Assembly: GCA_027923505.1 (NCBI GenBank) | Contig: BROI01000035.1 | Span: forward strand, 1 to 64,000 | Source: Mayamaea pseudoterrestris | Taxonomy: Eukaryota > Bacillariophyta > Bacillariophyceae > Sellaphorales > Sellaphoraceae | Direction of reading: 5' to 3' | Length of the DNA: 64,000 bases | Shown here: positions 22,811 through 32,305 of the stretch, piece after piece | How the letters are laid out: each line of letters begins with the position of its first letter | How positions within the stretch are numbered: the first letter of the stretch is position 1 | Notes under the pieces: model-generated | Seen by the model: only the letters and a program-made list of their open reading frames with translations | The model's database searches: none | Told to the model about the DNA's origin: nothing | Made by a program: the position numbers and the translations under genes

Positions 22811-23791
22811 ATGGAAGAAACTTTAAACGAAAAGCATCATGCTGCGCTGCTGCAGCCTCCTGTCGAATCAACCATTGGATCACGAGTCTACCCCGCTTCG
22901 TCGTCTGCTTGCGTTCTGATAGTCGCTAGACACGGCGAGCGGCTCGACGCTGTGACAAAGGAAAATGGTGGAAATTGGTTGGTTGGCCAGGAGCGACCCT
23001 TTGACACGCCACTCACGGAACATGGGCTTGTACAGGCAAGAAAGCTCGGCGAGGAACTGGCGGACAAGATCGAATTGTTAAAATTGCCTCCGATATCCGC
23101 AGTGTACTCATCACCTTTTCTTCGGTGTCGTCAAACTGCTACCGCTGCGAGAAGAGCCATTATCGACGCTATGGATTCAAGAGCCATCAAAGGCGCAGAC
23201 GCCGCAGCAGCACTTCCGTTGATTCGAGTAGAGAGTGGACTTTCGGAGAGTATTAATGAGAGCTGGTACCAGTCATGGTCACTCCCTGGATCTGACGGAT
23301 CATGGGGTTTTGGTAGTGGACGCGGTAGTAGCCAGGAGATTGACCCGGCAAGCTTACATTCCTTGGCTAAGCGCCCAGTGCAGCAATTGCTTGTTGTTAA
23401 CAGACAGCAAGACATTGATGACACGGACATTGACCTAGACTATAATTCAAAAACTTCCATTGATGTTCCATTTTGCTTCCATCCGAGGTTGTTGGAGTCG
23501 AAGCAAGACCAGCGCGATCGAATGCGAGAAACAGTCGCGACGCTAATTGAACCGAGTCGAACCATTTTATTCGTATCTCATGGCGGCCCTGTGACGCACT
23601 TGTATGAAGACTTGACTGGTAACAATTGGCAAGTGCATGGCGGGAGTTCCTACTGCTGCTATACCATCTACCGTCAAGTGCCACACACGACGGCATCCGA
23701 TGGGGACGATAATGCTAATCGTTGGGAGGCACTCGTCGTCAACGAATCCAGGTTTTTACATGAATCACTTGCAAAGGAAGAACATGTATAG
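22811..23791 (+). CDS. Histidine phosphatase (phosphoglycerate-mutase-like, UBASH3/Sts-type)
   Basis: About 326 aa from ATG 22811 (the frame begins at a TTG). The phosphatase core opens with VLIVARHGERLDAV, where the RHG histidine is the phospho-acceptor. RPFDTPLTEHGLVQARKLGE and VYSSPFLRCRQTATAAR carry the second arginine, and ILFVSHGGPVTHLYEDLTG carries the second catalytic histidine. The RHGER-D start and the D-PLT-G element place it with the UBASH3/TFIIIC-tau55-like branch rather than glycolytic PGM. The ~110-residue insertion between the SSPFLRC and SHGG blocks is Ser/Asp-rich. The substrate is not predictable. It is convergent with the small unknown gene at 23834-24455. Confidence 0.8.
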   Translation: MEETLNEKHHAALLQPPVESTIGSRVYPASSSACVLIVARHGERLDAVTKENGGNWLVGQERPFDTPLTEHGLVQARKLGEELADKIELLKLPPISAVYSSPFLRCRQTATAARRAIIDAMDSRAIKGADAAAALPLIRVESGLSESINESWYQSWSLPGSDGSWGFGSGRGSSQEIDPASLHSLAKRPVQQLLVVNRQQDIDDTDIDLDYNSKTSIDVPFCFHPRLLESKQDQRDRMRETVATLIEPSRTILFVSHGGPVTHLYEDLTGNNWQVHGGSSYCCYTIYRQVPHTTASDGDDNANRWEALVVNESRFLHESLAKEEHV

Positions 23792-23833
23792 GTTCAAATA
23801 AAGGTTTTAAATTATAAAGGTCTCCTGACCTCA

Positions 23834-24455
23834 TTACATTGGCATGATCGTGTAGGTTTGCGTTTCGACTTGCGAAACACCGACAATCGCTTTCAACTTC
23901 TCCAGATAAGCTGGCTCGGGCTCGAACTTCGACGCTTCCCAAGCTTCAAACTGGTCAGCCGATACACTTGTAATGACTTTGAAATCCATGCAGCTGCCAC
24001 AGACAATGCGCTGAACTTGTTTAAATCCGTCAACCTTCTTCACATCGGTCAAGACCGACTCTAACAAGGCTTGCGACTCCTGCAACGACTTCTTGTCGTT
24101 GTCCTGCGACCACTTGCAGCGCCATTCACGAGCAATAGTGTCAAACTCAACTCCTTCCGTAACTGATTTCATTGTTCTGTGTCAAATAAATGCCAAAAGA
24201 ATATGTGAACGGCGAGTTGTGCGGTTGTGCTTGCAAGTGCACGCGACAGCGATTGCAGTGGACGTCAAACAAGCATGCTCTTCCTGCACAAGATTACAAC
24301 ATATGAATTGCGACGTGTTCGACAGCTGCGAATCCATGCTTCGACGGAAACAACCTAGCACAGGCGACGTACGATGTTGTCGTATTGTCTGGTTTTTTCG
24401 ACGCCGGGTCAGGTTCCTTTTCGTCGTCCACACGATCACGTTTCTTTTCACTCAT
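23834..24455 (-). CDS. Small conserved protein of unknown function, cytosolic paralogue A
   Basis: The core exon (24176..23834) encodes VEFDTIAREWRCKWSQDND … IVCGSCMDFKVITSVSADQF … VSQVETQTYTIMPM. The frame is closed upstream of 24172. An acceptor just before it (…ACACAG at 24177-24182) and a GTACGT donor at 24372 allow an in-frame first exon 24455..24373 starting MSEKKRDRVDDEKEPDPASK, for 141 aa. The one-exon alternative starts at ATG 24172 (112 aa). I do not recognise the family. The beta-alpha-beta look of the C-terminal half suggests a small ferredoxin-like fold. It is about two-thirds identical to the inverted paralogue at 25868-26445, which instead carries a plastid pre-sequence. The first exon is inference. 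Confidence 0.6.
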
Positions 24456-24930
24456 ATTCTCCTGTCAACGTTAAATTGCGTAAAATAAAAGCAGTAGTTA
24501 CCTATGGTATGCTTTCGCGTTATGTTGGTGAATAGAAAGATCGTCGATGGAAGATCGAAGATCCATTTTTAAGCCCATCCGTGAATCACGATCTGTGTCG
24601 CTGCGGTTTCAATTTAACTTACAGTACCGGTACGAGTACATAGAACTTGAGGTTGGAGCAAACGTTGGCCTTGTATTCTTGCCATTCTGTTCCAGTGCCG
24701 TATCATACCGATACGTTTGTGCCGGTAATGTACATCAGCATACAATTCAGCCATGTCAGGTATGCAATGCATGTGACAGGATGGGCAAATAAACTTGAAT
24801 GATTTAGATAAACCAGTGTGTCCATGCACCTTGGTTTTTGTCACAGAAATAGATGATAAAGACTACTCAGCTAATGACATATACTTGTATGTCGGTAGTG
24901 TAGGCAGCAGCTCGGAATGCCGTAGCCGCA
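24456..24930. other. Gene-free stretch with a palindrome
   Basis: 475 bp between paralogue A and NAA40. No protein-like frame. It contains the perfect palindrome GTACCGGTAC at 24624-24633 and a related TACCGATAC near 24703. The same palindrome occurs upstream of NAA40 and of the PPR gene. Confidence 0.4.
24624..24633. promoter_or_regulatory. GTACCGGTAC palindrome, copy 1
   Basis: Perfect 10-bp palindrome about 170 bp upstream of the proposed start of paralogue A (24455, minus strand). It is one of three exact copies in the window. Confidence 0.35.
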
Positions 24931-25623
24931 CTACAAGCTCTTTGATAAGATTTCGTAATCCTTGTGCTTTGGGCTGTCGCAGTCAACAACATACCCCAAA
25001 GCTAACTTATAAAAGTCCATGGCAATCGCATTCTGTTTGAATACAGTCAGCATAATCTTTTCCATTGTATTTGCTCTTCCAATCTGCTCTAAATAGCCCA
25101 TTAGTTTCTTGCCGAGTCCTTGCTTGCGAAAGGCAGATGCAATCTGTACTTCGTACACGTACAAGACGACGCAATCAGGTCTTTCTTCGTCATCCAACTC
25201 AAACCGAAAGTGCGCAAAAGCAACTAAATCATTGGTGATGCTGTCTTGTGGTTGTCGTCGCACAATCAAATAACGTGCTTTTCGGTGTCCCAGCTCCGCT
25301 CGCTTGGCCACCATGTCGAGTCCCCATGAACTATTGCGATACATGTCGCCCATGTTGGTTTCAAAGAGGAGTAGAGCCTGCTCCAACAGATTATTGCAAA
25401 GTTGATGTGGAGAAGAGACAGTCTCTATAATGAGCTTTATCTGGCGCTTCGTCATATCGTCGTTGTCAATTTGTCCTTCCATCATGGTTGAGACACCACC
25501 ATCGTCGACTTGGACCGTGAAGGGCTGCAAGCATTTATCGCCAGCACACTCCAGTAGATTCTTCACCTTGTCAGCCTTGTCGATCGTTTTGCGAAGCTGC
25601 TTGAGGATCTTCGCTTTAACCAT
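24931..25623 (-). CDS. NAA40: N-alpha-acetyltransferase NatD (histone H4/H2A N-terminal)
   Basis: Acetylates the N-terminal Ser of histones H4 and H2A. 230 aa, intronless, from ATG 25623. The basic N-terminal helix MVKAKILKQLRKTIDKADK is followed by an acidic variable region. The GNAT fold comes next: ARYLIVRRQ, VAFAHFRFELDDEE, VVLYVYEVQIASAFRKQGLG and KKLMGYLEQIG, where RKQGLG is the acetyl-CoA pyrophosphate loop. MLTVFKQNAIAMDFYKLALG and the C-terminal DYEILSK close the fold. AFAHFRF, YEVQ and LTVFK-N are specific to NAA40 rather than to other GNATs. It lies between two inverted copies of a small unknown gene. A GTACCGGTAC palindrome is 70 bp upstream of its start. Confidence 0.88.
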   Translation of the reverse strand: MVKAKILKQLRKTIDKADKVKNLLECAGDKCLQPFTVQVDDGGVSTMMEGQIDNDDMTKRQIKLIIETVSSPHQLCNNLLEQALLLFETNMGDMYRNSSWGLDMVAKRAELGHRKARYLIVRRQPQDSITNDLVAFAHFRFELDDEERPDCVVLYVYEVQIASAFRKQGLGKKLMGYLEQIGRANTMEKIMLTVFKQNAIAMDFYKLALGYVVDCDSPKHKDYEILSKSL

Positions 25624-25692
25624 ATTATTTCAAGACATAAATTTGATGAGGCGCATTTTTGTGTGGGCAGTTTTTTTGTCGCCTTCCAGTAA

Positions 25693-25702
25693 GTACCGGT
25701 AC
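25693..25702. promoter_or_regulatory. GTACCGGTAC palindrome, copy 2
   Basis: Perfect palindrome 70 bp upstream of the NAA40 start and about 165 bp upstream of paralogue B on the other strand. It sits at a distance typical of a proximal promoter element. Confidence 0.4.
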
Positions 25703-25867
25703 GTGTCGCACCAGCAATTACGCATCCAATTCTTACGTCATCGCTCGAAATCATTCATGCCGATGGATCCAGAAGATCCATTCTGTTGTCCTGCTGGTGC
25801 TGCCATCAATCAATCTCACCATTACTTCTCGTCCTTTGCAATCTAAGAATTGAACTCGCACGCTATA

Positions 25868-26445
25868 ATGAAGGTTGTTACCGCTCTGTCTCTTCTTTTG
25901 ACTTCCACCAAGGTAAGTCGGTTATAAACATGAATGCCACATGACACATGACACGGAACCAATCCAATAATTTGTGCAGCTTGAGGCGACTTGTCGGATA
26001 TTCAAAATGATCTCGCATCGTAAGACTCAAGCTTTCTTTCATTGTACAGGCATTCACGACGGGGCCTGCCTTTGCTTCAAGGGCAGCTCGTGCAGCCTCG
26101 TCGCTTTCCGTGACGATTGCCGACGGAGTCGAGTTTGACAAGATTGCACGCGAGTGGCGCTGCAAATGGAGCGGAGACAACGACAAGTCAAGCCTCGTCG
26201 AAGCTCAAAAGGCTCTCGAAGCCGTTCTGCCATCAATCAAGCAAGTTGACGGCCTCATCGAAGTGGAACGTGTCGTCTGTGGCGGCTGCCTTGACTTTAA
26301 AGTTGTTTCGACTCTTTCGGCCGAAAAGTTTGGAGACTGGGAAGCCAAAGAGTTTGCACCAGAATCTGATTTCTTGAAGAAGTTGGAAGGAATTAATGGA
26401 ATCTCCGTGGTTGAGACCCAAACTTATACGAAGATGCCAATGTAA
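25868..26445 (+). CDS. Small conserved protein of unknown function, plastid-targeted paralogue B (2 exons)
   Basis: Exon 1 25868..25912 encodes MKVVTALSLLLTSTK. After a 137-nt intron, exon 2 (26050..26445) continues AFTTGPAFASRAARAASSLS and then the family core VEFDKIAREWRCKWSGDNDK … VVCGGCLDFKVVSTLSAEKF … VETQTYTKMPM, 146 aa in all. The first part is a signal peptide with an ASAF-like site (TKA|F) and a Ser/Arg/Ala-rich transit peptide, so plastid import is likely. The paralogue at 23834-24455 lacks this. An exon carrying only the signal peptide, with the intron just before the transit peptide, resembles the LHCX gene here and suggests that the signal was added by exon gain. The family function is unknown. 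Confidence 0.72.
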
Positions 26446-26759
26446 GGCAGCAGATAAGATATTAGCCTACGTAGGGCGTAGTAATGTCGACTGCTGTCTC
26501 GTTTATAGTACTTGCACGCGGAGCAATAGACTATATATACTTATAGTTACAGTGCGCGCTTTTTTATTCAGATGCAAATGAAACGTAGCAATAGCAACTG
26601 CTGCGGCCTTGGTATGACGCACTGCTTTCAAATACGGCATTCTACTCAAACATGATCTCATGATTGGTCGGCGGGTTGTCGCTTGCACCACATCGTGATT
26701 TGCCATTGCCCTTGTAGCTTCTCATGTGTTCGTTGAAACAGCCATCTAATCTCCTAGCC

Positions 26760-27400
26760 TACGCTTTCGGCTGACTCCGATCGACTTGGAACGCGACGAA
26801 GCGACGAAGATGCTCACATTCTTTATCCATTTCCTCACGTAGCAATTCGTGAAAGTTCAGATCCCACGACGAGTGCTGTCCCAACCTCCAAGTCTTGGCC
26901 CTCATCGTTCACAGTATCCTCGTTCAGCCAATCCAACCATGTGTGATGTTGCCTCGCCGTGAGTTTGACCTAAAGGTTCTCAGCTCGGACATGGGCAGGC
27001 CTGTACCGGCAGAATGAATTCATACACGCAATACTCACATGCCACCAGCCAGATATGCAAACCCCAAGTAGTTTTGAAGTAAGCAACGATTGGAAAGGCT
27101 AAAGGCTCAACGTGAGCGTCAGGCGTCAGGTGGCTTCTTGACGACTTTCGGCAAGCACAAAGCCGGTGGCATTAAATTGCTTGAGCTTGTTCGAGTTGTC
27201 GTACACGGGATAACTTCAAGCTATTCCATTTGTTGTAAGCCTCTGTAAAGTCGTTAGACGGTGACAGACCTAGCTCTTTGGCCTTCTCTACCGCAAGTGT
27301 GTTCACTCGCCCAACTTTTCGCGCTTATTGGTGCGAAAGATTCTCCGCGTCGTCGCGAGTCAAATTGGCTACCGGTACGACAACGAACTGCTGAACCGAC
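26760..27400 (-). pseudogene. Decayed coding sequence, unidentified
   Basis: On the minus strand, protein-like stretches succeed one another but change frame several times, with no single open frame: NTLAVEKAKELGLSPSNDF, EAYNKWNSLK, VYDNSNKLKQFNATGFVLAE, EPLAFPIVAYFKTTWGLHIW, HHTWLDWLNEDTVNDEGQ and FHELLREEMDKECEHLRRF. Composition and lack of internal stops suggest they were once coding, or are exons of a gene whose splicing I could not resolve. GTGAGT near 27039 and a TTTAG near 26969 would make one usable intron. I do not recognise the family. It lies upstream of the kinase gene and after paralogue B. Confidence 0.35.
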
Positions 27401-27670
27401 TGACGTCAGTGTGGTTGACGCCGAGGCCAAAATCGTCTCGACGAAAACCATGATCTGCTTTTTCCTTGCCCCATCTCGCGAGCCAAGTAACGGCAGAGCA
27501 TCGCACCTCAACAATAGTATACTAATCGACTACATCCTAGAGACTTTTATTAGTAACAAAAAGTGATTAACGCGCGACAGTAAGATTGAAACCCAGTTGC
27601 CATTTCTCGTGAGAGCATTTAAACGGGCGTCAACTGAAGATTGAACACTAGCCAGTACGTTGCCTTCGAC

Positions 27671-30313
27671 ATGTCGTCACAATGGCCGTACCGCTTCGCA
27701 TCGAGGATGCGACATCATTGGAGATACTCAGCACCAAGTTTCAAGGCGTCTGTGCTGGTTGGTGTTGGGTCTATCGTTGGCACTCAAATACATTGCAATG
27801 GCAACGACGACAATCAACCGATAAAGAAGGAAATGGACGATGGGTATCTCGGTCGACTTCTTCAAACGTACGTGCCACAAACGGTTTTACCGAAATTATC
27901 AAAGTTGCGATCCTCGGCGAATCATACTGCGTGTGAAAGCAGCAGTTTCTCTGCAAGCGTCATGACCCGCTTGTCGAACATTCGAAAACGTCGGAATACA
28001 TTCAAAACTATGCAAGATCAGGCCGAAAGAGAGACTCTTGAATCAAGATACGTCATTGACTGGAGCAATCCGATTGGAGAAGGAAGTTTTGGATCCGTTT
28101 ATTCGGCAGTTGATCGCAAAACGAGCGAAAAAGTTGCTGTGAAGAAAATTTCCAAGCGCGCGACGGACGACGTATCCTTCCAGCGAGAAATGGATGCACT
28201 CATGCATATTCGGGAACACGGAGGACATCCACATATATGTGGTTTGCGAGCAAACTATGATCAGGGCGACTATTATTACCTCGTTTTGGATTTGGTCAGC
28301 GGAGGTGAAATGTTCGATCATTTGTGTACGCATGGAGCCTACTCCGAGGCGGATGCAGCACGACTAATACGTGAAGTTGCTTCAGCGCTAGCTTTTCTGC
28401 ATGGCCTTCAAACGGTCCATGGCGATTTAAAACCAGGTACGAATAGAGCTAGAATCAAGCAAACACAGGCTATACTTTTGCATGTGACTAACGCAGTTGT
28501 CTCCTTCTTAATATAGAAAATCGTAAATATACTTTTCATGCCTCAAGTGGCGCTGTGTGATGGATGATACTGTCTAAACTGACACTTCACTCCTTTGTTT
28601 CTGACAACAGTCATGCTATCAAGTGAGAAAGCAGGGAGCGCCGCCGTCAAGCTCGTCGACTTTGGTAGCGCTCAGGTTTCAATAGCAGACGACACTGATG
28701 AAACGTTTGAACTGTCAGTCGCCCGCCCTACCGCCTCAACGCCGGCGTATAGTCCTCCAGAATTTCTTGAGAATAAAGATGTATCTCACATTGATCCGTC
28801 ATTTGACATGTGGGCGCTGGGTGTTATTCTCTACATTATGCTGAGTGGGGTTCATCCTTTCGACCTATATGGTGACGCCACTGACGAGGAGATTGAGCAC
28901 GAAATTCGTTCCGGGCACCGGCCTCCAACACGCAACTCCCCTTTGACCGCCCACTTATCGCCGCACGCCATCAAACTCATAGAGCGCCTTCTCGAATGGG
29001 ATCCGTCAAAGCGAATGACGGCGCTTGAACTCCTCGAAGACCCATGGGTGCGAGGGGAGACGGCTCGTCGCAAGAAAATGGCTGACTCTGACAAGCGTCT
29101 TTCAGCCTATCGCACGTTCAAGACCAAGTTAGAAGCGCAACTATTTAAAAGTATGATATCATGGAGTGAAGAGGCCGAGGAAAAGGACAATGAGAGCGTC
29201 TCAAAACGAACTTCATTGATTGAACGAGCCTTTCGAGCGCTGGATCCCGATGATCGAGGATACGTGACAGCGCGAGAGCTAAAGAGCATGACCGAGTCTG
29301 GCGACGACGTGGTTGAAGGATCAGATCACCAGCTGTCCTTGTCTGGCTTCTCAGATTTACTGTCAGAGAACATGAAGAATCGGCACTTCCCCAAGGGCCA
29401 CCTCATTTACAAGGAGGGTGATATCGGCAACGCCATGTATTTTATCAACTCTGGCAGCATTGAAGTATACACGCACGACGGCTCCCGGCAAGTCCGGCAC
29501 ACTGGTGACTTTTTTGGTGAAGGCGCCCTTATGCATCCCAAGCGCATCCGTTCAGCTTCAGTTCGCTGCATGACTCCGCTACATGCGATTGAAATATCTC
29601 GCGAATACTTTGAAAAGTATTTAGCGTCGGACGAAAACATCAAACTCAATCTGCGCGAAAAGGACAAGGGTCGCAAGCGACAACGCGCCAAAATCATGTT
29701 GCAGCTCCAACAGAATATGAAGCAAAAGACGCTGAGAAAAGGTGACTTTGTTTTTAAGGTTGGCGAGGAAGGAAGGGAGCTTTATGTTCTTGAGGATGGC
29801 GAAATTGATTTGCAAATTGAGGGTAATAGTATATCGGCCGTCAATAAGGGCGAGATGACTGGTGAACATTCACTCATTTTCGGCAAGCCCCGTAATGTTG
29901 ACGCCATCTGCGTCAGCGACACTTGCACGTTAGAAACTCTCAAGGCTGGAGACTTTTACAAGCTTCTCGACTCTCACCCAACACTAAAGGAAGGAATCCA
30001 AGACATCTGTCTAAGACGAGAATTTATGAAAGCCTTGTGTTACTATTTGAACCGCTCTTTCCCTAAAAATGATGAGGAGCTTAAGGAAGCGTTTGATGCC
30101 GTGGATGAGAAAAGGACTGGCGCCTTGGAGCTGGAGCAGGTCAGCATGATGGTCAAGAAGTTTAATCCTACCTATACTGAGAATGACGTTCGGGCCATCA
30201 TCAACTCGTTGGCGCTGCATGAGGCGAACCGCGTGACATGGCCGGAGTTCCTCCACATATTCGGTCACAGCAACAAGGAACGAACAGTGGGTTTGCTAAA
30301 TTCATCCGACTAA
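27671..30313 (+). CDS. Calcium/cyclic-nucleotide-regulated protein kinase (3 exons, one 6-nt micro-exon)
   Basis: Ser/Thr kinase with EF-hands and two cyclic-nucleotide-binding domains, a CDPK/PKG hybrid. Exons 27671..28436, 28517..28522 and 28611..30313 give 824 aa. The kinase has GEGSFGSVYSA (P-loop), VAVKKISK (Lys), VHGDLKPENLMLSS (catalytic loop, rebuilt by the micro-exon), LVDFGSAQ (DFG), YSPPEFLEN (APE position) and DMWALGVILYIMLSGVHPFD. HGD replaces the usual HRD, so it is a non-RD kinase. FRALDPDDRGYVTARELKSM is an EF-hand-like segment. The first cNBD (GHLIYKEGDIGNAMYFINSG … FFGEGALMHPKRIRSAS) keeps the phosphate-binding cassette. The second (KGDFVFKVGEEGRELYVLED … TGEHSLIFGKPRNVDAI) is degenerate. 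C-terminal EF-hands include FDAVDEKRTGALELEQVSMM. The N-terminal hydrophobic patch ASVLVGVGSIVG could be an organelle signal. Confidence 0.85.
28517..28522 (+). other. 6-nt micro-exon (AAAATC) in the kinase gene
   Basis: Lies between an intron of 80 nt (28437..28516, GTACGA…ATATAG) and one of 88 nt (28523..28610, GTAAAT…CAACAG). Its six bases complete the codons for Glu and Asn and the first base of Leu, turning DLKP into the canonical DLKPENLML. Skipping it would keep the frame but remove the Mg-binding Asn of the catalytic loop. Confidence 0.8.
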
Positions 30314-30522
30314 ATTTGCTATGTAAACGATCGTAATATGATGGAGGAGTATTGGTACACCCTAAAGATGGATTAGCTAAAGCGGGTGTGGAATGTCGCT
30401 CCGCGTTATGAAAAACACGTTTCACGGATTTTTTCAACACCACTCGATCTGCACTTTTGAGTCTCCACCATGGCTGATTAAAGGATTCAAGGCGGCAAAT
30501 CTAGGATGCTTTGCCTAGCGAA

Positions 30523-32019
30523 ATGAATTTGTCAAACGCTCTGATAATGAGTGGCATCTCATTGATAAATGTGTTTTGTCGCGTCAATGGCTTTTCGCCG
30601 TGCCGTCGTGCGTTCCAGCATGGTCAGCGATCATTTTCGTTGTTAGAGCAGCATGCACATAGGAGAAAGGTGGCAGTAATTGGTGGAGGATTAGCTGGAC
30701 TAGCAACTGTTTTTCATTTGACCGAAAAGGAGTCTCAGATTGAGATTACGATCTTTGACAAGAATGCTGCTGGAACGGGAGGAGCTTCCTCTGTCGCAGG
30801 TGGGTGAGTGATATGCACGTTATAATGATTGATCAAGCACTATTTCGACCATGTTGAGTCGACTCGTCCATGATTATTATACAATATTTGCTACTCTTTA
30901 GAGAGTCTTGCGACTCGTGAAGAATTATTTTCACCAAGATCTCTGAGACGAGAACTTCCATGACTGATTGCATGATTCGCTGCGTATTGATGAATCCCAA
31001 CCTTTGACGCCTGCTCCTTTTCTTTCTTCTTCCTGACTAATAGACTCCTCCATCCGCTATCGCCTCGTGGAAAGCTTGTTCATTGCGGCATGGAGGGACT
31101 CGAGGCGTCGAATCGCTTGATTGACGCAGCGCGGAAATATGACGGCAAGGTGCAAATGCGAGACGAGCTCTTTCGGGTGGCCATGAATCCGAAACAAGCC
31201 GACGACTTGAAAGCGACGGCAGAGCTATATCCAAATTTTTCCGAATGGATATCGAGCAGCGATCTGGGTTCACAAGGAATCCTTCATCATACCGCAGAGG
31301 GCAAGATTATGGGTGCGTTGCGATTGCACAATGGATGCCAAGTATTGCATGTTCCATCCTATTTGCAGGCTCTGTGGAGACATTTTCAGGCCAAAAACTT
31401 TTGGGTCGACTGGAAGCTGGTTGGCGCCGAAAATTCATCAGCGTGGTGGCAAGAGCAACTCGCAGAATTTGACGCTTTGGTTCTTAGCTGTGGAGATGGT
31501 TTGTTCTCATCTTTCTTTCCGGCCGATCATCTACCCATCCAATTGGTCCATGGACAATCCATCGAAATGCGTGTGCCCAAACGGATCAGCCCTTTCCAAC
31601 ATGGTCTATTGAGTGGCAAATACATTTCGCCCTTGCCAGACGAATCACTGGTTTTGGTTGGTGCGTCTCACGAATTTCAAATTGACCCTTTGACTCGCGA
31701 CGACCTTATGGTTGAGCTCCAAACTCGTACGCATGATATGGCGCCCTATGTTTGGAGTGAAGGTGTGCTGGAGCGTGTTACGCGAGGGACGCGGGTTCAG
31801 AGTCAGCGGGGAAAGCATGGGCGATTGCCGATTATCGGTCGAGTTGATCACGACGCCCATCCGAACGTGTGGCTGTTTACGGGCTTGAGTAGCAGAGGAC
31901 TGTTATATCACGCGCTTTACGGTGAGATGCTAGCCGAGGCCATTCTTGCCGACTCGGAGGGTGCTTTGCGGAAGAGCCATAGCGATATATTTTGGTGGCG
32001 GCGCAGGGGAAACGATTAA
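30523..32019 (+). CDS. DAO-family FAD-dependent oxidoreductase (2 exons)
   Basis: Exons 30523..30803 and 31044..32019, 418 aa. The 240-nt intron is among the longest in the window. The dinucleotide fold is RKVAVIGGGLAGLATVFHLT with the FAD-ribose acidic residue in IEITIFDKNA. GTGGASSVAGG joins across the intron to LLHPLSPRGKLVHCGMEGLE, which resembles the FAD-binding entry of MnmC-C/DAO proteins and of their plant plastid homologues. The C-terminal GRLPIIGRVDHDAHPNVWLF then GLSSRGLLYHALYGEMLAEA is the second FAD contact. The N-terminus (FCRVNGFSPCRRAFQHGQRS) could be an organelle presequence. The substrate is unknown: an amino acid or a modified tRNA base are possibilities, the latter by analogy only. 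Confidence 0.78.
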
Positions 32020-32305
32020 TGACGGACGATTTGGAATGAAGGTCGATCTTTGCCGTGGAAAGCAACACATGGCATCAAATGAATGGAACATGCCAAAGCC
32101 ACCAGCCTAGTTTGTGCTTGTTGCCCGCTCATTTCTTGCTCGAACAACAGTACACTTCCTGTCAAGATCAAGTGCCGTTAGCGGTAGTGAGTGTTCCAGC
32201 AGAGTGCGACACTACTTAACACTTGTAGTGTCGAGTAATAAGGCGCTTCCCGATAAAATTTGATAAATGACAGATTTGAAATGTACAATATGTAATTAAG
32301 TTGTA

